A program made the translations under genes and the position numbers. The notes below the pieces were generated by a model. The model had not been told where the DNA came from, did no database searches, and saw only the letters and a program-made list of their open reading frames with translations. A DNA stretch of 64,000 bases from an uncultured Lachnospiraceae bacterium. Its GTDB lineage: Bacteria > Bacillota > Clostridia > Lachnospirales > Lachnospiraceae. This document shows, one piece after another, positions 54,251 through 62,642 of this stretch (its first letter is position 1; each line of letters begins with the position of its first letter). The stretch lies in contig CAJUDH010000014.1 in the NCBI GenBank assembly GCA_910584845.1, positions 1 through 64,000 of the forward strand, given 5' to 3'.

Positions 54251-55597
54251 ATGAAAAAAACAGAAATCCAAGCAGCCCAGTTATCCGGGCATTTTAATTA
54301 CAAACGCTTGCTGCGCTACACGTTCCCATCTATCATTATGCTTATTTTTACTTCCGTTTATGGGGTTGTGGACGGCTTTTTCGTTTCCAATTTTGTCGGC
54401 AAAACGGCTTTTACCGCCGTTAATTTTATTATGCCTGTCCTGCTGGTTTTAAGCAGCGCCGGATTTTTGTTCGGCACCGGCGGCAGCGCCCTGATAGCCC
54501 TTACCATCGGGAAAGGCAACCGGGAAAAGGCAAACTCGGTTTTTTCCATGCTGGTATATATTTCCCTGGCATTTGGGGCCTTGCTGACTGTCTTCGGGAT
54601 CCTTTTCCTTCGGCCCATTGCCGCTTTCCTCGGGGCAGAAGGGCAGCTTTTAGAGGATTGCGTCCTCTATGGCAAGGTCTTTCTCCTGGCCACCCCTGCC
54701 GCAATCCTCCAGTATGAATTCCAATGCCTGTTTGCCACTGCGGGCAAACCCCAGCTGGGGCTCTATATCACCTTTGCCGCCGGCATTGCCAACGCCGTGC
54801 TGGACGCCCTTTTTGTTGCCGTACTCCCATGGGGCCTCCCCGGGGCCGCCGCCGCTACCGGAATCGGCCAATTCATCGGCGGTATCCTGCCCCTGGCCTA
54901 TTTTGCCCGGCCTAACCATAGCCTCCTCCGGCTCACAAAAGCAAAATTTGACGGCAGGGCTTTCTTAAAAATTTGTACCAACGGTTCTTCCGAGCTAATG
55001 AGCAATATCTCCGCCTCCCTTGTGGGCATGTTGTACAATATACAGCTGCTGCGGTATGCCGGTGAGGATGGCGTTGCCGCATACGGGGTGCTCATGTATG
55101 TAAATTTCGTTTTTTTGGCTTCTTACATCGGATTTTCCGTCGGAACCTCCCCGGTGGTCGGGTACCATTATGGCGCCGGGAATTTCGGCGAATTAAAAAG
55201 CCTGTTGAAAAAGAGCCTGGCTGTCGTCAGTGTCTTTGCCATACTTATGTTTGCCTCTTCCCTCCTTTTGGCAAAGCCCCTTTCCCTGATGTTTGTCAGC
55301 TATGACGCCGGGCTATTGGACATGACCCTCCACGCTTTCTCCATCTATGCCTTTTCGTTCCTGTTTGCCGGATTTGCCATTTTCGGCTCCGGGTTTTTCA
55401 CGGCCCTCAACGACGGCCTTACCTCTGCGCTTGTCTCTTTCCTGCGCACGCTGGTTTTCCAGGTCCTGGCCGTACTCCTTTTGCCCCTTGCCTGGCAGCT
55501 GGACGGCATTTGGGCCTCTATGGTGGCAGCCGAATTCCTGGCTGTCCTTGTCGCCTCACTGTTCCTTATGGGGAAACGGAAAAAATATCATTATTAA
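54251..55597 (+). CDS. MATE family efflux transporter, MarR-controlled
   Basis: 448 aa, twelve hydrophobic segments. MATE signature YGVVDGFFVSNFVGKTAFTA near the N-terminus, and FSVGTSPVVGYHYGAGN in the second half. It differs clearly from the MATE protein at 21951-23327, so the two are not recent duplicates. GGAGGG precedes ATG 54251. Probably pumps out the ligand that releases the MarR protein. Confidence 0.93.
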   Translation: MKKTEIQAAQLSGHFNYKRLLRYTFPSIIMLIFTSVYGVVDGFFVSNFVGKTAFTAVNFIMPVLLVLSSAGFLFGTGGSALIALTIGKGNREKANSVFSMLVYISLAFGALLTVFGILFLRPIAAFLGAEGQLLEDCVLYGKVFLLATPAAILQYEFQCLFATAGKPQLGLYITFAAGIANAVLDALFVAVLPWGLPGAAAATGIGQFIGGILPLAYFARPNHSLLRLTKAKFDGRAFLKICTNGSSELMSNISASLVGMLYNIQLLRYAGEDGVAAYGVLMYVNFVFLASYIGFSVGTSPVVGYHYGAGNFGELKSLLKKSLAVVSVFAILMFASSLLLAKPLSLMFVSYDAGLLDMTLHAFSIYAFSFLFAGFAIFGSGFFTALNDGLTSALVSFLRTLVFQVLAVLLLPLAWQLDGIWASMVAAEFLAVLVASLFLMGKRKKYHY

Positions 55598-55718
55598 GCC
55601 TTGGTGTAACCGCACTTATAGATCTGCACCGGCAAAAGGGGGCCGCGCCTGCCGCTTCACCGGCGGCTGCAGCTGTCCGTAAGCAGAAGGATGTGTAATC
55701 CGGCCATACGCCAGGCTG

Positions 55719-56813
55719 TCACCTCACCAGCGACTGCAGCTGCTCTAAGAGCGCGCCGCCTCCTACCTGGATATTGCCTACCTGGGCGCAGATCCTCTCC
55801 AGGCATTCCATTTCTTTTAGCTTATATAAGGTCTTGTTCTCGTCCATCAATTTTGCCGTATTTAAAAGTGACCTGGTGGAAGCCACCTCTTCCCTCCTGG
55901 TGATCACGTTAGCCTGGGCCTTCCTCTCGGCCACCAGCACCGTATTCATAATATCCCGGATCTCCCCCGGCAAAATAATATCTTTTATCCCCGCGCTGCA
56001 AAATTCAATGCAGTAATCCTTCTCCGCTTTTTTCAGCCTTTTAAAAATAAATTGAGAGATCTCTTCTTTCTGTTCCAAAAGCTCATCCAGCCGGTATTTT
56101 CCGATAAACTCCCGGATCGCCAATTGTACACAGGCATAAACCTGGTTTTCCAGGTTTTTGATGGTTTCGATCATGATCCTGGGGTCCACTACCCGGTATG
56201 TACACATCAGATTTACCCTCACGCCGATCCGGTCTGCCGTCAAAATCTCCTGGCCGGAAATCTCCAGGGGCCGGATCTTTAAATCTACGATCCGGCACAG
56301 CACGTCTTTGGAATATACCCAGTAGTAATAAGCCCCCGGCTCCAGCTCCCTTTCCACCTGGTTGTTATAATACAAGATCCCCAATTCCCCTGGCTGGACT
56401 TCAATTTTTTTGTAATACTTCAAAGGGATCTGGGCCAGGCAGGCTTTGTCAACCCGGCTTGCCGCCTCCGGTTCCCTCATGTCCAAAAGCTCCACACCAT
56501 ACCGGCCCCACACGTTCCACAACAAGTACTCCGCCTCCGTCAGGACTCTTTTTGCCACCCCGTTTTCTTTCAGGATCCCGATATGGCCTTCGGGGATCCG
56601 GACCTGCAGCGTTTTCTCTGCAAACGTTTTATCTTGTTCCAATAAAACCTCTTTAGGCGCCTTGTTAAACCCCACCGCGCCTTCCATGGTTTCAATTTCT
56701 GCTTCATAGCCGAACGCTTTCATAAAATGATAAACCCCGCTGTAAAGGGTTTTAACAAAACACCCGTTTTTCAACAAAAATAAGCACTGGTTTTGATTGA
56801 CCTGATATTTCAT
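55719..56813 (-). CDS. SPFH/Band 7 domain protein, slipin-like
   Basis: 364 aa. Residues about 90-300 form a Band 7/SPFH domain (VQPGELGILYYNNQV, EILTADRIGVRVNLMCTYRV, IREFIGKYRLDELL, IKDIILPGEIRDIMNTVL), followed by a helical coiled tail. SPFH proteins assemble into membrane rings. Unlike slipins it has no clear N-terminal hydrophobic hairpin, so membrane attachment is uncertain. GGAGGAGGG precedes ATG 56813; the open frame extending to 57278 runs through the RNA candidate and is not coding. Confidence 0.85.
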   Translation of the reverse strand: MKYQVNQNQCLFLLKNGCFVKTLYSGVYHFMKAFGYEAEIETMEGAVGFNKAPKEVLLEQDKTFAEKTLQVRIPEGHIGILKENGVAKRVLTEAEYLLWNVWGRYGVELLDMREPEAASRVDKACLAQIPLKYYKKIEVQPGELGILYYNNQVERELEPGAYYYWVYSKDVLCRIVDLKIRPLEISGQEILTADRIGVRVNLMCTYRVVDPRIMIETIKNLENQVYACVQLAIREFIGKYRLDELLEQKEEISQFIFKRLKKAEKDYCIEFCSAGIKDIILPGEIRDIMNTVLVAERKAQANVITRREEVASTRSLLNTAKLMDENKTLYKLKEMECLERICAQVGNIQVGGGALLEQLQSLVR

Positions 56814-57199
56814 ATTATCCCTCCTCCATTTGGGCAATATCTTTTTCCCTCTTTTTTGCTTTCTTCCCTTTCCGGTTTGGCCCGGCCCCCTGCGATTCCA
56901 ACCTGGAACCCGCCGCAAAAAATATTGCGGGCCGCCTGCCCGGCAAACCATCTGGTATCCGGCTTCCCGATTTCCAAAGGCCGTTGCGCAACCCCAAAGC
57001 TGTGTGCCAAAGCACAAAGCCCCAAGGCTATGCCCTTCCCGGATATTGGGATATGGGGTACCGTCCTGCCCTGCCTGTTTCAGGCGGCACAGGCACATTC
57101 CTGCTGTACCGCCCCTGCCTAAAAGCGGATGGCCTGTACCACCATCCTCTTTTCCGGCAAAGGGGCCATACCGGCGGATTCCACGTCTTCCTCTCCATA
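56814..57199. other. Intergenic region between the SPFH gene and the RNA candidate
   Basis: About 390 GC-rich bases. Several open frames cross it, but none has a start site or conserved look. Short dyads occur, for example around CCGG; no clear terminator was found after the RNA. Confidence 0.4.
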
Positions 57200-57418
57200 A
57201 GGACACGTGACAGGTGCCATTTGATCGCTTTACCACTAAGCAACGGTTTTCACCGGTGGGATTCGAACCCACGTACATCCATTCAAACTACCGGCTTTTC
57301 TGTTTTGGGCAGAACGCCTTTCACAGCCCCGGCGGCATACCGTACTGCAGCGCAGCGGCACCGTCAGGCTCAAATGCCTGGACTGTAAGCCGGAACCGTC
57401 ACCTCTTCGGTGCCTATA
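57200..57418 (-). ncRNA. Structured RNA candidate with permuted tRNA-like elbow
   Basis: Read on the minus strand it forms: a 5' hairpin CACC-GAAGA-GGTG (57412 to 57400); hairpin CAGGC/GCCTG (57380-57365); a long-range stem joining CCGGCTT (57393-57387) and AAGCCGG (57297-57291); a canonical T-arm GTGGG-TTCGAAT-CCCAC (57272-57256); at once a CGGT-GAAA-ACCG hairpin (57255-57244); TT; a canonical D-arm GCTT-AGTGGTA-AAGC (57241-57227); and a hairpin GGCAC-CTGTCAC-GTGTC (57218-57202). T-arm, capped stem, two bases, D-arm is tRNA order permuted at the acceptor. No acceptor end exists, so it is not a tRNA. It may belong to a catalogued family such as the raiA motif; I could not check. Ends are approximate. 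Confidence 0.6.
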
Positions 57419-57471
57419 TCCTACCACATCTGTAATAAAGGGTCATATCAAAAACACTGCGAAGTTCCCCA

Positions 57472-57500
57472 TTGTTTTTGCGCCGTTTTTTTTGTATACT
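57472..57500 (+). promoter_or_regulatory. Promoter of the WYL operon
   Basis: TTGTTT (57472-57477) and TATACT (57495-57500), 17-base spacer, divergent from the RNA candidate and about 85 bases before the first WYL start. Confidence 0.6.
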
Positions 57501-57585
57501 GTAGGGAGCATTGGAACCGAACAAAACCCCGGCCTTTGATAAAAGGCCCGGCCACACAAAGGCAAACCCGGCCCAGGAAAAAACC

Positions 57586-58836
57586 ATGTCCGAATATAAA
57601 GAACTGATCAGGCAATTTGGCAAGATACGGTCTTATGTCCGTGATTTCTATGTCTACGGGTTTAAGACCCGGGAGGATTTCCAGGAAAAAAGCGGGCGGA
57701 CTTACGACAACCACCGCCGCCGCATCGAAAGCTGGTTTTCCGATTACATACGCACAGGCCGAAACGGCCACAAAAAATCGGTGTTCCTTACCTTAGATTC
57801 CAGCCGTATCGCCGTCAACCCCCTGTACCAGGCCTGGAAGTCCAAGACGTTTACAGGCAACGACATTTCCCTGCGCTTCCTTTTGTCCGACCTGCTTGCC
57901 GACGGGAAACCACGGAGCCTGGAAGCCATCGCCGATGAAATCCAGGAAACTTATGGCTGCCTGATCGACGTCCAGGCTATCCGCCGGAAGCTTACATCCT
58001 ATGAAAAGGAAGGCTTTATTGTCAGGGAAAAGCACGGCAAGCAGTATTGGTACAGCAAAAGCCTCCCCCTCCCCCAGGCCCGCCCGTCCCTGTTCCCCGC
58101 CCTGGCTCTGGCTGTGGGATTTTTCCAGGGCGTCGCCCCTTTCGGTTTTATCGGCAGCACAGTCTTAGACTTTTGGAATGAGCCAAACCAGTATTTCCGC
58201 TTCCGGAATGATTATCTGGTGCACACCCTGGAAGACGAAATCCTCCTCCCCATCTTAACTGCCATAAGGCAAAAGCGGCAAATCCTCGTTACGGTTCAAA
58301 GCGGCAAAAGCCGCCGCGCCGTCACCTACGCCGTGGCCCCTTTGAAAATCTTAACCAGTGCCCAGACCGGCCGGCGCTACGTCTGTGCCAGGCAGAAGGA
58401 TACCCGCCGCTTCTTTTCCATCCGCCTGGACTCTGTCCAAAGCGTAACGCTTATGGAGCCGGATGCCTGCTACGACATGGACAAAAAAGACTTTCAGGGC
58501 CTTGCCCCCTACGTTTGGGGCGTATCCTTTGGAAACCCCCGGAAACAGGGGCCGGAAACCGTTGTCATGGAAATCGAATTTGACGAAATGGATGAAAGCT
58601 TCATCCTCACCCGCCTTCAAAGGGAAGGGCGGGGCGGAACTCTGAAACGGGTAAAGCCGGGTGTATATGAGTACAGCCGCCTTTGCCTGGACGGGGCGGA
58701 GCTCCTGCCCTGGGCCAAAAGCTTTACCGGAAGGGTCCGCTCCTTCCACTGCTCCAACCCGGTTGTGGAAAAGAAATTCTGGGATGATATGCACAGGATG
58801 CAGTCTTATTATTTCACTGCCAGAGAGGAAACCTGA
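57586..58836 (+). CDS. WYL domain regulator, first of a pair
   Basis: 416 aa. An N-terminal helical part with a winged helix-turn-helix (residues about 90-170; RSLEAIADEIQETYGCLIDV), then a WYL-type ligand-binding region (about 215-300; LPILTAIRQKRQILV, SGKSRRAVTYAVAPLKILTS, RRYVCARQKDTRRFFSIRLD) and a C-terminal WCX-like extension. WYL proteins are transcription factors that sense nucleic acids or nucleotides. ATG 57586 gives a normal N-terminus; earlier TTG 57511 is too near the promoter. The next WYL gene starts two bases after the stop. Confidence 0.85.
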   Translation: MSEYKELIRQFGKIRSYVRDFYVYGFKTREDFQEKSGRTYDNHRRRIESWFSDYIRTGRNGHKKSVFLTLDSSRIAVNPLYQAWKSKTFTGNDISLRFLLSDLLADGKPRSLEAIADEIQETYGCLIDVQAIRRKLTSYEKEGFIVREKHGKQYWYSKSLPLPQARPSLFPALALAVGFFQGVAPFGFIGSTVLDFWNEPNQYFRFRNDYLVHTLEDEILLPILTAIRQKRQILVTVQSGKSRRAVTYAVAPLKILTSAQTGRRYVCARQKDTRRFFSIRLDSVQSVTLMEPDACYDMDKKDFQGLAPYVWGVSFGNPRKQGPETVVMEIEFDEMDESFILTRLQREGRGGTLKRVKPGVYEYSRLCLDGAELLPWAKSFTGRVRSFHCSNPVVEKKFWDDMHRMQSYYFTAREET

Positions 58837-58837
58837 T

Positions 58838-59848
58838 ATGGAAGCCAACAACTTTTCCTTATTTTCCGAACTTTATACCAACTATTACCAGGTGGTTGCC
58901 AAAATCCTGCAGGAATGCGCCCGCCGCCCCCTTACCCGCCGCCAGATGGAAGACATAGCCCGGGAGCATGGTTATGGCGAAAGCGCCCTGTCCCTGGTCC
59001 CCCAGCTGATCCTGGGGGCCTGGCCCTTTTTGCGGCAGGATAAGGGCAGCCCCGGCACCTACGCCTCCGCCTTAAAAAACCCCCTTTTCCCCCAGCCCCT
59101 TACGCGCCTTCAAAAATCTTGGCTGAAAGCGCTCATGTCCGACCCCCGGTTTTGCCTGTTTTTTACCGGCCACCAGTTAAAGGAGCTGGAAGAAGCCCTT
59201 TTTGATGTCCCGCCCCTTTACCGTACGGAAGATGTTTGCCTGTTTGACCAATACGGCGACCATGACCCGTTTTCTTCGGTTATGTACCGGGAACACATGC
59301 TTACCATTCTGGACGCCCTACAGGAGAGGCGTTTTTTGGATATTTCCTACTTGGCCAAAAAAGGGGGCCTTATTACCCGTGCCTGGCTCCCCTGCCGCCT
59401 GGAATACGGGCAAAAAGACGGGAAATTCCGCCTCTACGGCATGGCTTGCACCAAAAACGGCAGGCAACGGATGGATGTTTTAAATGTAGCCAAAATGTTA
59501 TCCGTCAAAAAATCCCCCCGTATTTACCCTTCCCCCGTAGAGGTAGACCCTTTTTTAGACCAGCTCCTGTGCCGGGAGCCCTTGGTGCTGGAAATCACTA
59601 CCGAACGCAACGCCCTGGAGCGGGCCATGCTCCACTTCTCCTGTTATCAGAAAAAAGTAGAACGGCAAAAAGGTTCCCATACTTACCGCTGCACCATTTA
59701 TTACAACAAGCGGTGGGAAACCGAACTTTTGGTCCAGATCCTCTCCTTTGGCCCGGTACTCAAAGTGCTAGGGCCCCCATCTTTTGTCAAACAAATCCAA
59801 AAGCGGGTAAAAAACCAGGCGCTTCTCATGGCTAATATGCCCCCATAG
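58838..59848 (+). CDS. WYL domain regulator, second of a pair
   Basis: 336 aa. Same general plan as the preceding gene but divergent: an N-terminal helical domain (RRQMEDIAREHGYGES), a WYL region (LTILDALQERRFLDISYLAK, LPCRLEYGQKDGKFRLYGMA) and a C-terminal WCX-like domain (LVLEITTERNALERAMLHFS). GAGGAAA precedes ATG 58838, overlapping the end of the first gene's signals, so both are co-translated. They may form a heteromer. Target genes unknown; the adjacent RNA candidate is an obvious thing to test. Confidence 0.82.
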   Translation: MEANNFSLFSELYTNYYQVVAKILQECARRPLTRRQMEDIAREHGYGESALSLVPQLILGAWPFLRQDKGSPGTYASALKNPLFPQPLTRLQKSWLKALMSDPRFCLFFTGHQLKELEEALFDVPPLYRTEDVCLFDQYGDHDPFSSVMYREHMLTILDALQERRFLDISYLAKKGGLITRAWLPCRLEYGQKDGKFRLYGMACTKNGRQRMDVLNVAKMLSVKKSPRIYPSPVEVDPFLDQLLCREPLVLEITTERNALERAMLHFSCYQKKVERQKGSHTYRCTIYYNKRWETELLVQILSFGPVLKVLGPPSFVKQIQKRVKNQALLMANMPP

Positions 59849-59878
59849 CCGGGAACCGGCCCCTTTTCCAATCTTCTA

Positions 59879-59906
59879 TTGCATTTTCTAAGAATTTTAT
59901 TATAAT
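59879..59906 (+). promoter_or_regulatory. Promoter of the HAD phosphatase gene
   Basis: TTGCAT (59879-59884) and TATAAT (59901-59906) with a 16-base spacer, about 70 bases before the start codon. Confidence 0.6.
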
Positions 59907-59977
59907 GATGATGAGAGTTTTTGCCCTTCACCTATATCAAAAAGGCCACATCCGTAAGCGGCCTGACAGGAGCTGCC

Positions 59978-60769
59978 ATGATAAAAGCGATTTTCTTTGA
60001 CATTGACGGAACCTTGCGGGATTTCACCGAAAAAGGCATCCGCCCCGGAACTTATAAGGCCATTTCCCTGGCCAAAAGCCATGGCATCCACTGCTGGATT
60101 GCCACCGGCAGGCATCTTTTAGAAATTCAGGAAGAAAACCTTTTGGACCAGTTGACATTCGACGGCTATATCCTATTAAATGGCAGCCTTTGCCTGGACG
60201 GCCGCTTTTCTACCTTGTATGAAAACCCTATCCCTGCTTCCCAAATACAGGCCATGCTTGCCCTGAAGCAGGAAATGGGGTTCTCCCTGATTTTTATGGA
60301 GAAAGACGCCATGTACGTCAGCCATATTACGCCTCAGCTTGAGAAAATCCAGGCACAGATCGGTACTGCGGTCCCACCGGTGGAGCCCCACATGGAGCGG
60401 GGGCTGGCACGGCCCGTCTACCAGATGGTCCCCTATACCGATGGCCTGTCACAGGATTTCCTTGCCGCACGCCTGCCTTTATGTGACATCACCCTTTGGC
60501 ACGACGGCGGCGCCTTTGACATCACGCCAAAAGGCGGCTCGAAACAATTGGGGATACAAAAAGTCGTGGAACACTTTGGATATTCCCCGGAAGAAATCGC
60601 CGCTATCGGGGACGGATACAACGATATTCCCATGATCCGCTATGCCGGCACCGGCATTGCCATGGGAAACGCCAGGGATCCGGTAAAAGAAGTGGCTGAT
60701 TTTGTTACGGACCCCATCGAAAAAGACGGGCTGCTTCATGCAGTGGAATACCTGCTACAAAAAAATTAG
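59978..60769 (+). CDS. Cof-type HAD-IIB phosphatase
   Basis: 263 aa. Motif I FFDIDGTL gives nucleophile Asp8 and Asp10; motif II lies in CWIATGRH; Lys is in KGGSKQLG; motif IV is GDGYNDIPM. The cap between is of type IIB. Such enzymes dephosphorylate sugar phosphates or flavin and PLP precursors; the substrate cannot be told. CAGGAG precedes ATG 59978; the open frame upstream to 59921 overlaps the promoter leader. Confidence 0.9.
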   Translation: MIKAIFFDIDGTLRDFTEKGIRPGTYKAISLAKSHGIHCWIATGRHLLEIQEENLLDQLTFDGYILLNGSLCLDGRFSTLYENPIPASQIQAMLALKQEMGFSLIFMEKDAMYVSHITPQLEKIQAQIGTAVPPVEPHMERGLARPVYQMVPYTDGLSQDFLAARLPLCDITLWHDGGAFDITPKGGSKQLGIQKVVEHFGYSPEEIAAIGDGYNDIPMIRYAGTGIAMGNARDPVKEVADFVTDPIEKDGLLHAVEYLLQKN

Positions 60770-60804
60770 CTGTGCCGTAAAGCGTGCACAGACTGGAGGA
60801 GACT

Positions 60805-62550
60805 ATGAAATCTTGTAACGAATTGCGCACCTTGCTGCGCTCCATCGACCATAAAAGCTACCCTGCCTACAAATCCCTGGCAGGCGCCTACCAATTCGGC
60901 TCTTATTCCTTGTCCATCGACCATGTACAAGGGGACCCTTTTGCCTCCCCGTCCAGCCTCCATGTGGAAATCCCCCACAAAGACGCCGGCTTCCCGGCGC
61001 CTTATTATGAGAACCCTTACGGGCGGGTAGCCCTGCAGGACTTTTTAACCCGGAAGCTGTCTTCCCTGTTTGAAGATTTCAATTTTAAGGCCAAAGGCTC
61101 TGGCAAAAGCGGCCTTATGTCCATTACCCGCTGCGGCCAGGAAGTCCTGGAACGGAGTGCCTGCCAGATTACAAAAACCCATGTGGTTGCCCGGTTCCAT
61201 ATCGGTTTCCCCGCCTTTGGCCGCACCATCAATGCCGGTGAACTGGAAAAAATATTGTTCGACTTCCTGCCCCGCTGTGTGGAAAGCTGTTTCTTCTACC
61301 GGAGGCTGGACGGGAAAAAGGTGGAAGCCGCCGTATTCCTGGCAGAAGACCAGCAGGCCATCCGGCAAATCCTCAAAGAAGAAAAACTGGTGGCTTTTGT
61401 GGCCAACGGGGCCATCCTCCCCAGGAAAAGCGGCGTGTCTGACCTCCCCCTCAAAGAAAGCGTGCCCTTCACTTCCCCGGCGGCCATGGAACGGGCCTTT
61501 ACGTTGCCCCACAAAGGCCTGATCCGGGGGATGGCAATCCCGGAGGGGATCACCCTTATTGTCGGCGGGGGGTACCACGGGAAATCCACATTGCTGGAAG
61601 CTTTGCAGATGGGGGTATACAACCATATCTCCGGCGACGGGCGGGAGTACGTAATCACCGATGATACGGCCATAAAGCTGCGTGCCGAAGACGGCCGCTC
61701 CATCCGCAATGTGGACATCTCCCTTTTTATCAATGACCTGCCCAACAAAAAGGATACCCGCTCCTTTTCCACCCCTGACGCCAGCGGAAGCACCTCCCAG
61801 GCAGCCGGCGTCATTGAAGGCGTGGAAGCTGGTTCCCGCCTGTTCCTCATCGACGAAGACACCTCCGCCACCAATTTTATGGTAAGGGACGACTTTATGC
61901 AGCAGGTTATCAGCCGGGAAAAAGAACCGATCACCCCGTTTTTAGAGAGGGCCAGGGATTTATTTGAGGAAGCCGGCATTTCCACCATCCTGGTGGCAGG
62001 CAGCTCCGGTGCCTTCTTCTATATTGCGGACAAGATTTTGCAGATGGACTGTTACCGGCCGGTAGATATAACCCAACCGGTAAAAGCCCTTTGTCAAAGC
62101 CACCCCGCCCCCCGGATCCAGGCGCCCAACTTTGCCGTCCCCGGTTTCATCCGCGCCTTGCCGGCACCGAAACCTGCCGGGCGGGGCGGGCATGGCAGCG
62201 ACCGGCGGCGGGGCGGTTCTGGCAGCGATGACCGGGGCGGGCGCCATGAGCATATGAAGGTAAAAACCTTTGGGCGGGATTCTTTTTCCCTTAACAAAGA
62301 AACGGTTGACATGCGCTATGTAGAACAGTTGGCCGATTCCGAGCAGACCAATGCCTTGGCCCATTTGCTGCGCTTTGGCCTGGAACAGGTGATTGACGGA
62401 AAAAAAACCGTCCGGCAGACCGTCTCCCTCCTTTTTGACACCTTAGATAAAAAAGGATGGGAACCCTTTTGCAGCTCCTATGTGCCCTGCGGTTTGGCCA
62501 AACCCCGCAAGCAGGAAATCTTTGCCTGCCTGAACCGCTTCCGAGGATGA
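60805..62550 (+). CDS. Predicted ATPase of the ABC class (PF09818 type)
   Basis: 581 aa. N-terminal domain (about 1-230), then an ABC-like ATPase: Walker A GGGYHGKSTLLEAL (about 253-266), and a Walker B-like LFLIDEDTSATNFM. The tail has a glycine/arginine-rich patch (RRGGSGSDDRGGRH) that could bind RNA, followed by a conserved end domain (VDMRYVEQLADSEQTNALAH). No membrane partner is nearby, so it is not a transporter ATPase. Function unknown. GGAGGA precedes ATG 60805; three dozen bases after the HAD gene. Confidence 0.88.
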   Translation: MKSCNELRTLLRSIDHKSYPAYKSLAGAYQFGSYSLSIDHVQGDPFASPSSLHVEIPHKDAGFPAPYYENPYGRVALQDFLTRKLSSLFEDFNFKAKGSGKSGLMSITRCGQEVLERSACQITKTHVVARFHIGFPAFGRTINAGELEKILFDFLPRCVESCFFYRRLDGKKVEAAVFLAEDQQAIRQILKEEKLVAFVANGAILPRKSGVSDLPLKESVPFTSPAAMERAFTLPHKGLIRGMAIPEGITLIVGGGYHGKSTLLEALQMGVYNHISGDGREYVITDDTAIKLRAEDGRSIRNVDISLFINDLPNKKDTRSFSTPDASGSTSQAAGVIEGVEAGSRLFLIDEDTSATNFMVRDDFMQQVISREKEPITPFLERARDLFEEAGISTILVAGSSGAFFYIADKILQMDCYRPVDITQPVKALCQSHPAPRIQAPNFAVPGFIRALPAPKPAGRGGHGSDRRRGGSGSDDRGGRHEHMKVKTFGRDSFSLNKETVDMRYVEQLADSEQTNALAHLLRFGLEQVIDGKKTVRQTVSLLFDTLDKKGWEPFCSSYVPCGLAKPRKQEIFACLNRFRG

Positions 62551-62642
62551 CGCCCCGGCTTTCCACAGTCTTTTGCCCCGGCACTGCCCAAAAGGCCATC
62601 TGGTATCGGATATTGAATAAATAATAGAAAAGAGGAAATCTC

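Noticed and set aside
55598..55718. Terminator between the MATE and SPFH genes
   Set aside because: GC-rich dyads are present but none has a T run in either direction.
55719..57278. SPFH protein with a long N-terminal extension to 57278
   Set aside because: The extension runs through the RNA candidate, has arginine- and cysteine-rich random composition, and a strong ribosome site sits at ATG 56813.
57190..57300. A normal tRNA gene on the minus strand
   Set aside because: The T-arm is perfect but no 5' acceptor strand or anticodon arm lies in the right order upstream; the D-arm lies downstream instead.
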